The notes: generated by a model from the letters alone, not told the origin. A DNA stretch of 6,635 bases from JBGPRB01 sp964422155 (GCA_964422155.1 CAYQZZ010000086.1:1-6635); one strand, 5' to 3'; shown: positions 1 to 5,720, counted from the first letter of the stretch. Made by a program: numbers and translations.

Positions 1-707
1 CTCTCCTGAAAGCATTGACCGAAGCCGGTATCGGCTCACGGCGCCGCATGGCTGAAGCCATCAAGCAGGGAAAGGTCGAAGTTAACGGGGAAACAGCCGA
101 ATCATTCAACCATCCGGTGAATGTCGAGAAAGACCAAGTCCTGTTCAACGGCCAGACGGTCAACCTCGTGCCCGATGAGATAATCTGCCTCATGCTCAAT
201 AAGCCAGAAGGTATCGTCTCCACGGTTAAGGATGAAAAAGGGCGCCGCACGGTCCTGGACATCCTGCCCCGTAAATACCAGCATTACCGGCTCTATCCGG
301 TGGGGCGGCTGGACAAAGACACCACCGGGCTTTTGTTACTGACTAACGACGGCAACCTGACCTACCATCTTACCCACCCCAGGTTCGAGCATGAGAAAGA
401 GTACCTGGTACATATCAGGGGAAGCCTCAAGGCAGCGGAAAAACAGAGGCTGGAGCACGGTATCCGGCTGGAAGACGGCATAACCGATACGGCGGTAATT
501 AAAGAGATTACAGCGCCACCCTTCAACTACAGTATCACCATACACGAGGGCAGAAAACGTCAGGTACACCGCATGTTCGAAAGGCTGAGACACCCCGTCC
601 TGGCTTTAAAACGCGTCCGCATCGGCAACCTGAGGCTGGGAGATTTGAAAGAGGGCGATATACGCCAGTTGAGCACCAGCGAAATAACTGCTCTGCTGAG
701 TGAATAG
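1..707 (+). CDS. RsuA/RluB-family rRNA pseudouridine synthase, 5' end outside the window
   Basis: Isomerises a specific uridine of ribosomal RNA to pseudouridine in the cytoplasm. The reading frame is open to the left edge (first whole codon at base 3, reading LLKAL-TEAGIGSRR), so the true start is upstream; a TTG at 15 lies inside the conserved S4 fold and is an unlikely start. Counting from that TTG: an S4 RNA-binding domain (about 1-50, with GIGSRR and VEVNG), then the synthase domain with LNKPEGIVST (61-70), the catalytic loop GRLDKDTTGLLLL with Asp100, and the family C-terminal block EGRKRQVHRMF followed by ALKRVRIGNLRLGDL. The family more often has RQVRRMF; the His is a mild variant. 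All catalytic landmarks are intact. The sequence does not decide between RluB (23S rRNA), RsuA (16S rRNA) and RluE/F specificity, so no symbol is given. It ends 9 bases before the convergent phosphate permease gene, with no terminator visible between. Confidence 0.93.
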   Translation, partial: LLKALTEAGIGSRRRMAEAIKQGKVEVNGETAESFNHPVNVEKDQVLFNGQTVNLVPDEIICLMLNKPEGIVSTVKDEKGRRTVLDILPRKYQHYRLYPVGRLDKDTTGLLLLTNDGNLTYHLTHPRFEHEKEYLVHIRGSLKAAEKQRLEHGIRLEDGITDTAVIKEITAPPFNYSITIHEGRKRQVHRMFERLRHPVLALKRVRIGNLRLGDLKEGDIRQLSTSEITALLSE

Positions 708-716
708 TCCCGTAAA

Positions 717-1712
717 TCAGGTAACCAGCTTGATAAGGTAAAAAATAAGTAATGAAATAATACCGGATGCCGGTATCGTAAAAATCCAGGCCCAGACAAT
801 ACGCAGAGTCACGCCCCAGCGTACGGCAGAAAGCCTTTGCACAGAACCCACCCCCGATATCGCCCCCGTGATAACATGGGTAGTACTTACGGGAATGCCC
901 AGATGCGTGGATAAGAAAATACTGGAGGCGGCGGCTGTCTCGGCGCAGAAACCATCAATCGGCCTTAATTTGGTTATTTTTTGCCCCATCGTCTTCACAA
1001 TCCGCCAGCCGCCGGTAAGTGTACCCAGAGCAATAGCGGCATGGGCGCTGAGAACAACCCACAAAGGCACATGAAACTCACTGATTAAACCCCCGACAAA
1101 GAGAAGGCTCGTGATAATACCCATGGTCTTTTGAGCGTCGTTGCCGCCGTGGCCCAGACTAAAAGCCGCCGCTGAAAAAATCTGAAATACCCGGGACCAT
1201 TTATTTATGCCTGCCGGACTTTTCTTATGTACAACCCATGAGGCAGCAACCTTTAATAAAAAACCCAGAACCAGGCCAATCAGAGGCGCCAGGACAATAA
1301 AAATGAGGGTTTTGTACCAGCCGGCCGCAATAATCACGCCGAATCCGCCTTTGGCGATAGCGGCTCCCGCATATCCGCCGATTAGTGCATGAGAGGAACT
1401 GCTCGGCAGTCCGAAATACCAGGTAATGATGTTCCAGGATATAGCGCCGATAAGACCCGCCAGAATGACCGTAGAAGTGACGATATTAATATCAATCATC
1501 CCCTTGCCGATTGTAGTCGCGACCCCGGTACCGAAAATGAGAAAAGCAATGAAGTTAAAAAAGGCTGCCCAAATGACAGCCTGCCTGGGTGTTAAAACCC
1601 TGGTGGAGACAATAGTGGAAATGGAATTGGCCGCATCATGCATGCCATTGGTGAAATCAAAAATCAGGGCTATCAGAATGATTGGGGCGATAACAAACAG
1701 GCTTGTTTCCAT
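717..1712 (-). CDS. PiT-family inorganic phosphate permease
   Basis: Integral membrane transporter that imports inorganic phosphate coupled to a cation (PiT family, PF01384). The 331 residues are almost entirely hydrophobic helices and show the family's duplicated structure. The first half has NGMHDAANS (22-30) and GLPSSSSHALIGG (101-113); the second half has the matching HGGNDAQKTMG (188-198) and GIPVSTTHVITG (272-283). The length is typical of the short bacterial PiT proteins. The start is ATG at 1710-1712 on the minus strand; the Shine-Dalgarno match is poor (AAAG about 10 bases upstream). The DUF47 (PhoU-like) gene that often precedes pit is absent: the upstream region holds only a promoter and a palindromic repeat, then a divergent gene. 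It is therefore probably transcribed alone. H+ versus Na+ coupling cannot be decided from sequence. Confidence 0.95.
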   Translation of the reverse strand: METSLFVIAPIILIALIFDFTNGMHDAANSISTIVSTRVLTPRQAVIWAAFFNFIAFLIFGTGVATTIGKGMIDINIVTSTVILAGLIGAISWNIITWYFGLPSSSSHALIGGYAGAAIAKGGFGVIIAAGWYKTLIFIVLAPLIGLVLGFLLKVAASWVVHKKSPAGINKWSRVFQIFSAAAFSLGHGGNDAQKTMGIITSLLFVGGLISEFHVPLWVVLSAHAAIALGTLTGGWRIVKTMGQKITKLRPIDGFCAETAAASSIFLSTHLGIPVSTTHVITGAISGVGSVQRLSAVRWGVTLRIVWAWIFTIPASGIISLLIFYLIKLVT

Positions 1713-1750
1713 GTAATTATCTTTAACGAGAAAGAAGCTATTTCGGATTG

Positions 1751-1779
1751 ATTATACATGAAAAAAATTGTCATTGCGA
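1751..1779 (-). promoter_or_regulatory. Candidate promoter of the phosphate permease
   Basis: On the minus strand a perfect TATAAT (plus-strand 1751-1756) lies about 38 bases before the permease ATG, giving a predicted leader of about 32 bases. The hexamer 17 bases further upstream (1774-1779, TCGCAA on the minus strand) is only a 3/6 match to TTGACA, and it falls inside the left terminal repeat of the palindromic element. If this promoter is used, its -35 region is supplied by the element. No PHO-box-like repeat was recognised. Confidence 0.4.
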
Positions 1780-1882
1780 GTCCCGATGAAATCGGGACGA
1801 AGCAATCCCATACCATCAACGATAGAGATTGCTTCGGGCTTCAGCCTGATTCAGCCTGAAGGCTTTGCCCTCGCAATGACAA
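1768..1882. repeat. 115-base palindromic element with perfect 13-base terminal inverted repeats (element 1)
   Basis: The ends TTGTCATTGCGAG (1768-1780) and CTCGCAATGACAA (1870-1882) are exact reverse complements. Inside, in order: a 7-base-pair hairpin with a 3-base loop (TCCCGAT 1781-1787, ATCGGGA 1791-1797); a perfect 10-base-pair stem CGAAGCAATC (1798-1807) with GATTGCTTCG (1827-1836) and a 19-base loop; and a tail with a tandem TTCAGCCTGA (1840-1849, 1850-1859) that can form a short CTTCAG/CTGAAG hairpin. The whole can fold as a three-armed cloverleaf closed by the terminal stem. There is no open reading frame, so if mobile it would be a non-autonomous MITE- or REP-like element. No clear target-site duplication is seen. 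It sits between divergently transcribed genes and so is not simply a terminator for either. Confidence 0.85.
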
Positions 1883-1903
1883 AGCGTTGCTAAACATTCT
1901 CCC

Positions 1904-1933
1904 TTTTCAAACCAGATTAAGGTCTGCTATACT
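1904..1933 (+). promoter_or_regulatory. Candidate promoter of the ATP-grasp/ANL operon
   Basis: An extended -10, TGC followed by TATACT (1925-1933), lies 18 bases downstream of a weak -35 (TTTTCA, 1904-1909, 4/6). The predicted start near 1940 gives a leader of about 42 bases. It begins about 20 bases past the right end of element 1. The same nine bases, TGCTATACT, occur ahead of the lipid kinase gene at nearly the same distance. There is a second AT-rich stretch (TATAAAT, 1961-1967) closer to the ATG but it lacks a -35 partner. Confidence 0.35.
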
Positions 1934-1981
1934 GGACTTATTCCGGATAGTCGTCTGCCATATAAATATTTTTTTCCGACC

Positions 1982-2671
1982 ATGCACCCGATAATAGAGC
2001 AAGCCAGAAATGAAGGAAGAGTCGTCCTGACCGAGATAGAGTCCAAGGAACTGCTCGGCCAGGCAGGAATAAACGTCGTCCCCACCAGGCTGGCCGCATC
2101 ACGTTCGGAGGCAGTCGTTATAAGCAGGCAACTCGGCTTCCCCGTGGTCCTGAAAATAGCCTCGCCCGATATCGTCCACAAGAGCGATGCCGGCGGTGTT
2201 AAGCTGGGGCTGGAAACCCCGGAACAGGTCGAACAGGCTTACGATGATATCCTGAGAAATGTCCGACAAAAATATCCCCAGGCCGGAGTCCAGGGCATTT
2301 CCGTACAGAAGATGGCCCGTCCGGGCATCGAGGTGATTATCGGCATAAACAGGGATAAACAGTTCGGCCCGGTGCTTATGTTCGGTCTCGGCGGCATTTG
2401 GGTTGAAGTGCTTCAAGATGTTTCCCTGCGGGTAACGCCCGTCACCAGAAAAGATGCCGGCGAGATGATAAAAGAGATAAAGGGCTACCGGATGCTCACC
2501 GGATATCGCAACCAGCCGCCGGCCGATTTATCCGGACTGGAAGACATGCTGCTGGCGGTCTCCGACTTTGCCGTGAAATACCCGATGGTCAAAGAACTCG
2601 ACCTCAATCCCGTAATTGCCAGCCGCGATGGCGCTGTAGCCGTAGATGCCCGGGTGGTGCTCGAAAACTGA
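1982..2671 (+). CDS. ATP-grasp beta subunit of ADP-forming acyl/acetyl-CoA synthetase
   Basis: In the ADP-forming acyl-CoA synthetases (ACD, NDP-forming), the beta subunit carries the ATP-grasp fold that exchanges phosphate between ADP/ATP and a phosphohistidine, while the alpha subunit binds CoA and the acyl group. The 229 residues match a complete stand-alone beta subunit: the N-terminal helix and ESKELLGQAGI (20-30), FPVVLKIASPDIVHKSDAGGV (53-73) with His66 at the place of the family's beta-subunit phosphohistidine, GLGGIWVEVLQDVSLRV (135-151), and ELDLNPV (205-211) with the metal-binding Asp and Asn. It looks catalytically intact. ATG is the natural start because the N-terminus aligns with the family there, but no Shine-Dalgarno is seen (the preceding bases are a T tract then CCGACC). 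No alpha subunit gene is in the window; the partner must be encoded elsewhere or be replaced. An ANL acyl-CoA synthetase homologue follows after 30 bases, which suggests an operon in acyl-CoA metabolism. Confidence 0.9.
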   Translation: MHPIIEQARNEGRVVLTEIESKELLGQAGINVVPTRLAASRSEAVVISRQLGFPVVLKIASPDIVHKSDAGGVKLGLETPEQVEQAYDDILRNVRQKYPQAGVQGISVQKMARPGIEVIIGINRDKQFGPVLMFGLGGIWVEVLQDVSLRVTPVTRKDAGEMIKEIKGYRMLTGYRNQPPADLSGLEDMLLAVSDFAVKYPMVKELDLNPVIASRDGAVAVDARVVLEN

Positions 2672-2680
2672 CAATTTATG

Positions 2681-2689
2681 AGAAGGTGA
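2681..2689 (+). promoter_or_regulatory. Ribosome binding site of the ANL gene
   Basis: AGAAGGTGA lies in the 30-base gap between the two operon genes, with the AAGGTG core 13 bases before the ATG at 2702, a rather long spacing. ATG and GTG codons nearer to or within it (2678, 2686) run straight into stop codons, so 2702 is the only sensible start. Confidence 0.5.
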
Positions 2690-2701
2690 AATAGATAGCC
2701 G

Positions 2702-4243
2702 ATGGACCTGAAATCGATACTGGAGAATACCGCAGAGCGCTTTGCCGATAAAACGGCCATTATCATGGGTGAGCGCCGTGTCTCATTCGCCCAACTTGAA
2801 GAGGACTCCAACAGGGTCGCCCATGCCCTGATAAAAACGGGGGTAAAAAAGGGCGACCGTGTAGCCACGATGCAGGCCAGCAACCCAGATTTTATTTCCA
2901 TCTTCTTCGGGATAATCAAGGCCGGGGGCATCGCCGTGCCGCTCGACTCGCGCTACGTCGCTAACGAACTGGTCAGTCTTTTCAACGATTGTACTCCCAA
3001 AGTGTTAATTATCGAGAACCCCCCACTGGAATCGCTGCTGCCAGCCCTGCCAAGATTCGACTCTATCAAGCATATCATTACGGTCAATACCGAATACGAT
3101 GAGCAGTTTAACAGCTACCAGAAAATCATAGCCAATAACCCGTCGTCAGGCGTCAACGTGGCTATTGCCCCGGAAGATATCGCCATCATATCCTATACCG
3201 GGGGGCCTACCCTGAAACCGCACGGCGTCGCCCTATCACACCGGAGCGTCTATATCGAGACTATCAACGCCGCCGCGACATTTCAGCAGACGGAAAATGA
3301 CGTGATGATGCAGTTTGCCCTGCCCATGTACCACCAGTTCGGGCTGACGGCCGTATTGCTGGCTTCGATATATAAAGGCAATACCGTGGTGGCGGTGCCG
3401 GGTACCGGGCGGTCTATCCATAGCTTCATGGAAGCCGTGGAACGGGAAAGTGGCACGATTTACATGGGCGTCCCTTATATTTACTCCCTGATGATAAATG
3501 TGGCCCGCAGGGAGGGCATCAAACATGATTTAAGCTCGCTGCGACTTTGCGTCAGCGGTGGCGCCCCCCTGGAGCCTGTGGTCATAAATCAGTTTAGACA
3601 GCACTATGGCTTAAACATCATCGATATCTACGGGCAGACAGAGTCCGTGTGCCATATCACCGTCATGCCTATCGATGGCACGGGCAAAATCGGCTCGTCC
3701 GGAAAACCCATGCCCTGCTGGGAGATGAAAATATTCGACGAATACGATAATGAGCTTCCTCCCGGCCAAGAAGGAGAGATAGTCGTGCGGGGGCCAGTCA
3801 TGGCCGGCTTTTACAATAAACCACAGGCTACAGCCAGAATTATGAAAAACGGCTGGCTCCACACCGGCGATATCGGCCGGATTGACGAAGACGGTTTCCT
3901 TTTCATCACCGGCCGCAAAAGAAGAATGCTTATCCTGAAAGGTCAGAATATCTTCCCCGGCGATATCGAAGAAGTCCTGGCAGCCCATCCCAAGATATCC
4001 GAGGCCAGGGTAATGGGGGTAACCGACATCGTGCGGGGCGAGACGGTCAAAGCACTGGTACGATTGAAGCCGGGAGAAAAGACCACCGAGCAGGAGGTAC
4101 GGCAGTACTGCCAGGGACGCATGGCCGACTATAAACTGCCCAGAGAAATCGCCTACGTGGATGCCATGCCCGAGGTAATACCGTTATGGAGGCGACTGCA
4201 GAGCCTGGAAGCAGCCGACCTCATGATAGAAGGAACAGACTAG
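2702..4243 (+). CDS. AMP-binding (ANL superfamily) acyl-CoA synthetase homologue with degenerate adenylation motifs
   Basis: ANL enzymes activate a carboxylic acid with ATP to acyl-AMP and then transfer it to CoA. The 513-residue length is normal and the fold is complete: N-terminal region with VSFAQLEEDSNRVA (27-40), A4-like PMYHQFG (208-214), A5 IYGQTES (309-315, Mg-binding Glu314), A7 WLHTGDIG (385-392), the hinge and A8 block GRKRR...LKGQNIFP (404-419), and a C-terminal subdomain. Two key sites are wrong. The phosphate loop (A3, normally YTSGTTGxPKGV) reads YTGGPTLKPHGV (165-176). The A10 segment, normally PKTxTGK, reads PEVIPLW (490-496), with Trp where the catalytic lysine belongs. No frameshift explains this: neighbouring frames do not restore the motif and the reading frame is intact throughout. 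The substrate cannot be told. It could be a pseudo-enzyme, a thioester-forming partner lacking the adenylation step, or an enzyme with a substitute residue (Arg497/498). It follows the ATP-grasp gene and overlaps the convergent membrane protein gene by 23 bases. Confidence 0.9.
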   Translation: MDLKSILENTAERFADKTAIIMGERRVSFAQLEEDSNRVAHALIKTGVKKGDRVATMQASNPDFISIFFGIIKAGGIAVPLDSRYVANELVSLFNDCTPKVLIIENPPLESLLPALPRFDSIKHIITVNTEYDEQFNSYQKIIANNPSSGVNVAIAPEDIAIISYTGGPTLKPHGVALSHRSVYIETINAAATFQQTENDVMMQFALPMYHQFGLTAVLLASIYKGNTVVAVPGTGRSIHSFMEAVERESGTIYMGVPYIYSLMINVARREGIKHDLSSLRLCVSGGAPLEPVVINQFRQHYGLNIIDIYGQTESVCHITVMPIDGTGKIGSSGKPMPCWEMKIFDEYDNELPPGQEGEIVVRGPVMAGFYNKPQATARIMKNGWLHTGDIGRIDEDGFLFITGRKRRMLILKGQNIFPGDIEEVLAAHPKISEARVMGVTDIVRGETVKALVRLKPGEKTTEQEVRQYCQGRMADYKLPREIAYVDAMPEVIPLWRRLQSLEAADLMIEGTD

Positions 4244-4553
4244 TGTTCCAGATGATAATTCCACCGTAACCGGCCACAGCAATCCAGGTGGCAGCTACCG
4301 CCACTTTCGGAAACCGCTTGTAAATATCCCATAGAATAAAGGCACACAGCAGAGAGCCGACAACCTTTAATATCATAAAACCGATATCCCCCACCAGAGG
4401 CTCTAAAAACGGATTACCTTCCCGCGCCAGTCCCCCGTCAATGAGAAACTCTGTCACCAGGCCGTCCAGCACAACAAATGAGACCAGCACGCCAAGGAGA
4501 TATTTCATCTCCTTCCGGCTGGCTTGCGATAATATTCTTATTATTTTCGACAT
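4221..4553 (-). CDS. Small three-helix membrane protein, DUF5658-like
   Basis: A 110-residue protein of unknown function. Three membrane helices are visible at about 17-38, 55-78 and 83-109, preceded by a basic N-terminus (SKIIRILSQASRK). The first helix contains LDGLVTEFLIDGG and is followed by REGNPFLEPLVGDIGFMILK, an arrangement of an Asp and Thr in helix 1, then a Glu-x-Asn-Pro loop and a Lys in helix 2, that resembles the DUF5658 family (family assignment from memory of the pattern, not a search). The ATG at 4551-4553 has only a weak upstream GGGGGT. A second in-frame ATG (residue 16) directly abuts GGAAGGAG with no spacing, so it is less likely. The gene is on the same strand as the lipid kinase upstream, but a palindromic element separates them. 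A TATAAC at 4578-4583 could be its own -10. Its last 23 bases overlap the ANL gene in antisense. Confidence 0.72.
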   Translation of the reverse strand: MSKIIRILSQASRKEMKYLLGVLVSFVVLDGLVTEFLIDGGLAREGNPFLEPLVGDIGFMILKVVGSLLCAFILWDIYKRFPKVAVAATWIAVAGYGGIIIWNTSLFLLS

Positions 4554-4597
4554 ATCAGGCCAGTACCCCCGTTACAGGTTATAAGGTTGTTTAAGAA

Positions 4598-4692
4598 TGT
4601 CATTCTGAAAGAGTCCTTCGGCTGAAGGACGACTGAAGAATCCGTCTTTAAGGAGAACGGTTACGGATTCTTCGCTTCGCTCAAGAATGACA
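4598..4692. repeat. 95-base palindromic element with 9-base terminal inverted repeats (element 2)
   Basis: The ends TGTCATTCT (4598-4606; first base T4598) and AGAATGACA (4684-4692) are exact reverse complements, and pairing continues inward as TGA/TCA across a one-base bulge and outward, after a small interruption, as GTTTA/TAAAC (4589-4593, 4694-4698). Inside are a 7-base-pair hairpin with a 4-base loop (GTCCTTC 4613-4619, GAAGGAC 4624-4630) and a perfect 11-base-pair stem GAAGAATCCGT (4635-4645) with ACGGATTCTTC (4663-4673) and a 17-base loop. The order and sizes of the arms match element 1. It encodes nothing, and lies between two minus-strand genes, the lipid kinase and the small membrane protein. 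There is no U-tract, so a classical terminator role is doubtful. Confidence 0.8.
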
Positions 4693-4729
4693 GTAAACTT
4701 TGTTAAACTCTCTCAATTATACCCTTCGA

Positions 4730-5647
4730 CTAGACAATAACGTTCAGCGCCGAAGGCAGGATACGAAAACACGCCGGCACCTCCCCCAGCAGCTCGCCGT
4801 CAGCCTGGAGGTGCATCTTTCCGCCGAGGGACCTAACCTCTATTTCTTTGGCTTTCTTCATAGTTACTTTGGGATGAGTCAGATGAGTGCCTTTATAAAT
4901 ACGCGGCAACGACCGGAGAAGGTCCGGCTTGCTCAGGTTACCTACAATCAACACATCAAGCAAACCGTCGGAAAGGTCCGCATGGGGCGCCGTAAACATA
5001 CCCCCGCCGCCGTATTTCCCGTTGTTCATTATGACCGTGCAGACACGCCTGTCTTCCGCCTGACCATCCACTATGATAGAAATATCCCGATTAACGTACG
5101 ATAGAAGCGTGGTGAGCGTTCCCAGAAGATATGATGGCATACTCCCCAGCGCTTTAAACTGCTGGGTGGTGCGCCTGACAATTTCAGCATCAAAACCCAT
5201 GCCGGCGAAGTTCACGAAGATTCGCTCCGCCCGGTGCCCGTTATGCGCATACTCAACAATGCCGAGGTCGACGGTACGTTTTTTCGGCTGGAGTAAACGT
5301 TGGCAGGCATCCTCGTACCGGCGGGGGATGCCTATGGTGCGGATATAATCGCCGCCGGTACCCGTGCTGATAATGCCCAGCAAGGCATCGCCGATGTTGC
5401 CGGCGGCATACAGGCCGTTGACAATCTCATTGATGGTACCGTCGCCGCCCACGGATATCACCATCTCGTAGCCCTTCCCGGCGGCGGTTTTGGCCAGCTC
5501 AATGGCATGACCCGGGGCTTCGGTGATATCATGCTCGAAACGCAGCCCGTGCCCCTTGAACAGACTCATTATCTGGGGCCAGAGCCGACCCGTCCTGCCG
5601 GCGCCGGCGACCGGATTAACGATAACTTTAGCGTATATTGAGTTCAA
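4730..5647 (-). CDS. Diacylglycerol kinase-like lipid kinase (YegS/DgkB/sphingosine-kinase family)
   Basis: Soluble or membrane-peripheral ATP-dependent kinase that phosphorylates a lipid hydroxyl, most likely diacylglycerol or a related lipid, in phospholipid turnover. The 305 residues match the family (DAGK_cat domain plus C-terminal beta-sandwich): IVNPVAGAGR (9-18), the nucleotide-binding VGGDGTINEIVNG (66-78), STGTGGDYIRTIGIP (94-108), VNFAGMGFDAEI (145-156), NGKYGGGGMFTAPHADLSDGLLDV (split at 209-218 and 219-232) and QADGE (281-285), which carries the conserved Asp-Gly-Glu. The GTGGD replaces the commoner GTGND. The start is TTG at 5645-5647: it has a strong CAGGAG four bases upstream and places NPVAG at the usual distance, and no ATG or GTG is available nearby. 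Lipid substrate is not readable from sequence. It lies downstream of recG on the same strand across a 118-base gap with its own promoter candidate. Confidence 0.92.
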   Translation of the reverse strand: MNSIYAKVIVNPVAGAGRTGRLWPQIMSLFKGHGLRFEHDITEAPGHAIELAKTAAGKGYEMVISVGGDGTINEIVNGLYAAGNIGDALLGIISTGTGGDYIRTIGIPRRYEDACQRLLQPKKRTVDLGIVEYAHNGHRAERIFVNFAGMGFDAEIVRRTTQQFKALGSMPSYLLGTLTTLLSYVNRDISIIVDGQAEDRRVCTVIMNNGKYGGGGMFTAPHADLSDGLLDVLIVGNLSKPDLLRSLPRIYKGTHLTHPKVTMKKAKEIEVRSLGGKMHLQADGELLGEVPACFRILPSALNVIV

Positions 5648-5651
5648 AAAA

Positions 5652-5667
5652 CTCCTGCCTCAGGGAG
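5652..5667 (-). promoter_or_regulatory. Shine-Dalgarno of the lipid kinase gene inside a small hairpin
   Basis: On the minus strand the leader reads CTCCCTG-AGG-CAGGAG, then four T and the TTG start. CAGGAG is the ribosome binding site that decides the TTG start. It can pair with CTCCCTG as six base pairs with one bulged C and a three-base loop, which would hide the site. Whether the hairpin matters in the cell is inference. Confidence 0.5.
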
Positions 5668-5694
5668 CGATATATCATTTAACTATTTTCACAG

Positions 5695-5720
5695 AGTATA
5701 GCATATTTGAAAGGAGGTAG
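5695..5720 (-). promoter_or_regulatory. Candidate promoter of the lipid kinase gene
   Basis: Minus-strand TGC-TATACT (plus-strand 5695-5703) is an extended -10, one base off TATAAT. The -35 region is not recognisable, as expected for some extended -10 promoters. The predicted start near 5688 gives a leader of about 40 bases before the TTG. It lies in an AT-rich gap, so chance matches are possible. Confidence 0.35.

Noticed and set aside
15..17. TTG as start of the pseudouridine synthase
   Set aside because: The frame stays open to the window edge and the upstream codons (LLKAL) continue the conserved S4 domain, so the start is outside the window.
708..716. Terminator between the pseudouridine synthase and permease genes
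   Set aside because: Only nine bases separate the stop codons and no stem-loop with a T tract is seen around them.
868..1716. Several plus-strand open frames within the permease region
   Set aside because: They are antisense shadows of a permease with clear family motifs, and have no recognisable protein features of their own.
1840..1859. Tandem TTCAGCCTGA as a CRISPR-like or regulatory repeat
   Set aside because: Only two adjacent copies inside a palindromic element, with no spacers.
4164..4243. Frameshift at the end of the ANL gene hiding a normal A10 lysine
   Set aside because: The other two frames around 4170-4200 do not encode a TGK-type motif, and the frame-0 residues RRLQSLEA still resemble the helix that follows A10. 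Substitution is the better explanation.
4506..4518. Alternative ATG (residue 16) of the small membrane protein with GGAAGGAG next to it
   Set aside because: The purine run touches the ATG with zero spacing and simply encodes Arg-Lys-Glu; the upstream ATG keeps a plausible basic N-terminus. Not fully excluded.
5710..5718. Perfect AAAGGAGGT Shine-Dalgarno on the plus strand
   Set aside because: No ATG, GTG or TTG follows at a usable distance and the region is the upstream gap of two minus-strand genes. Its complement lies upstream of the kinase -10 candidate, so it is probably not in that mRNA.
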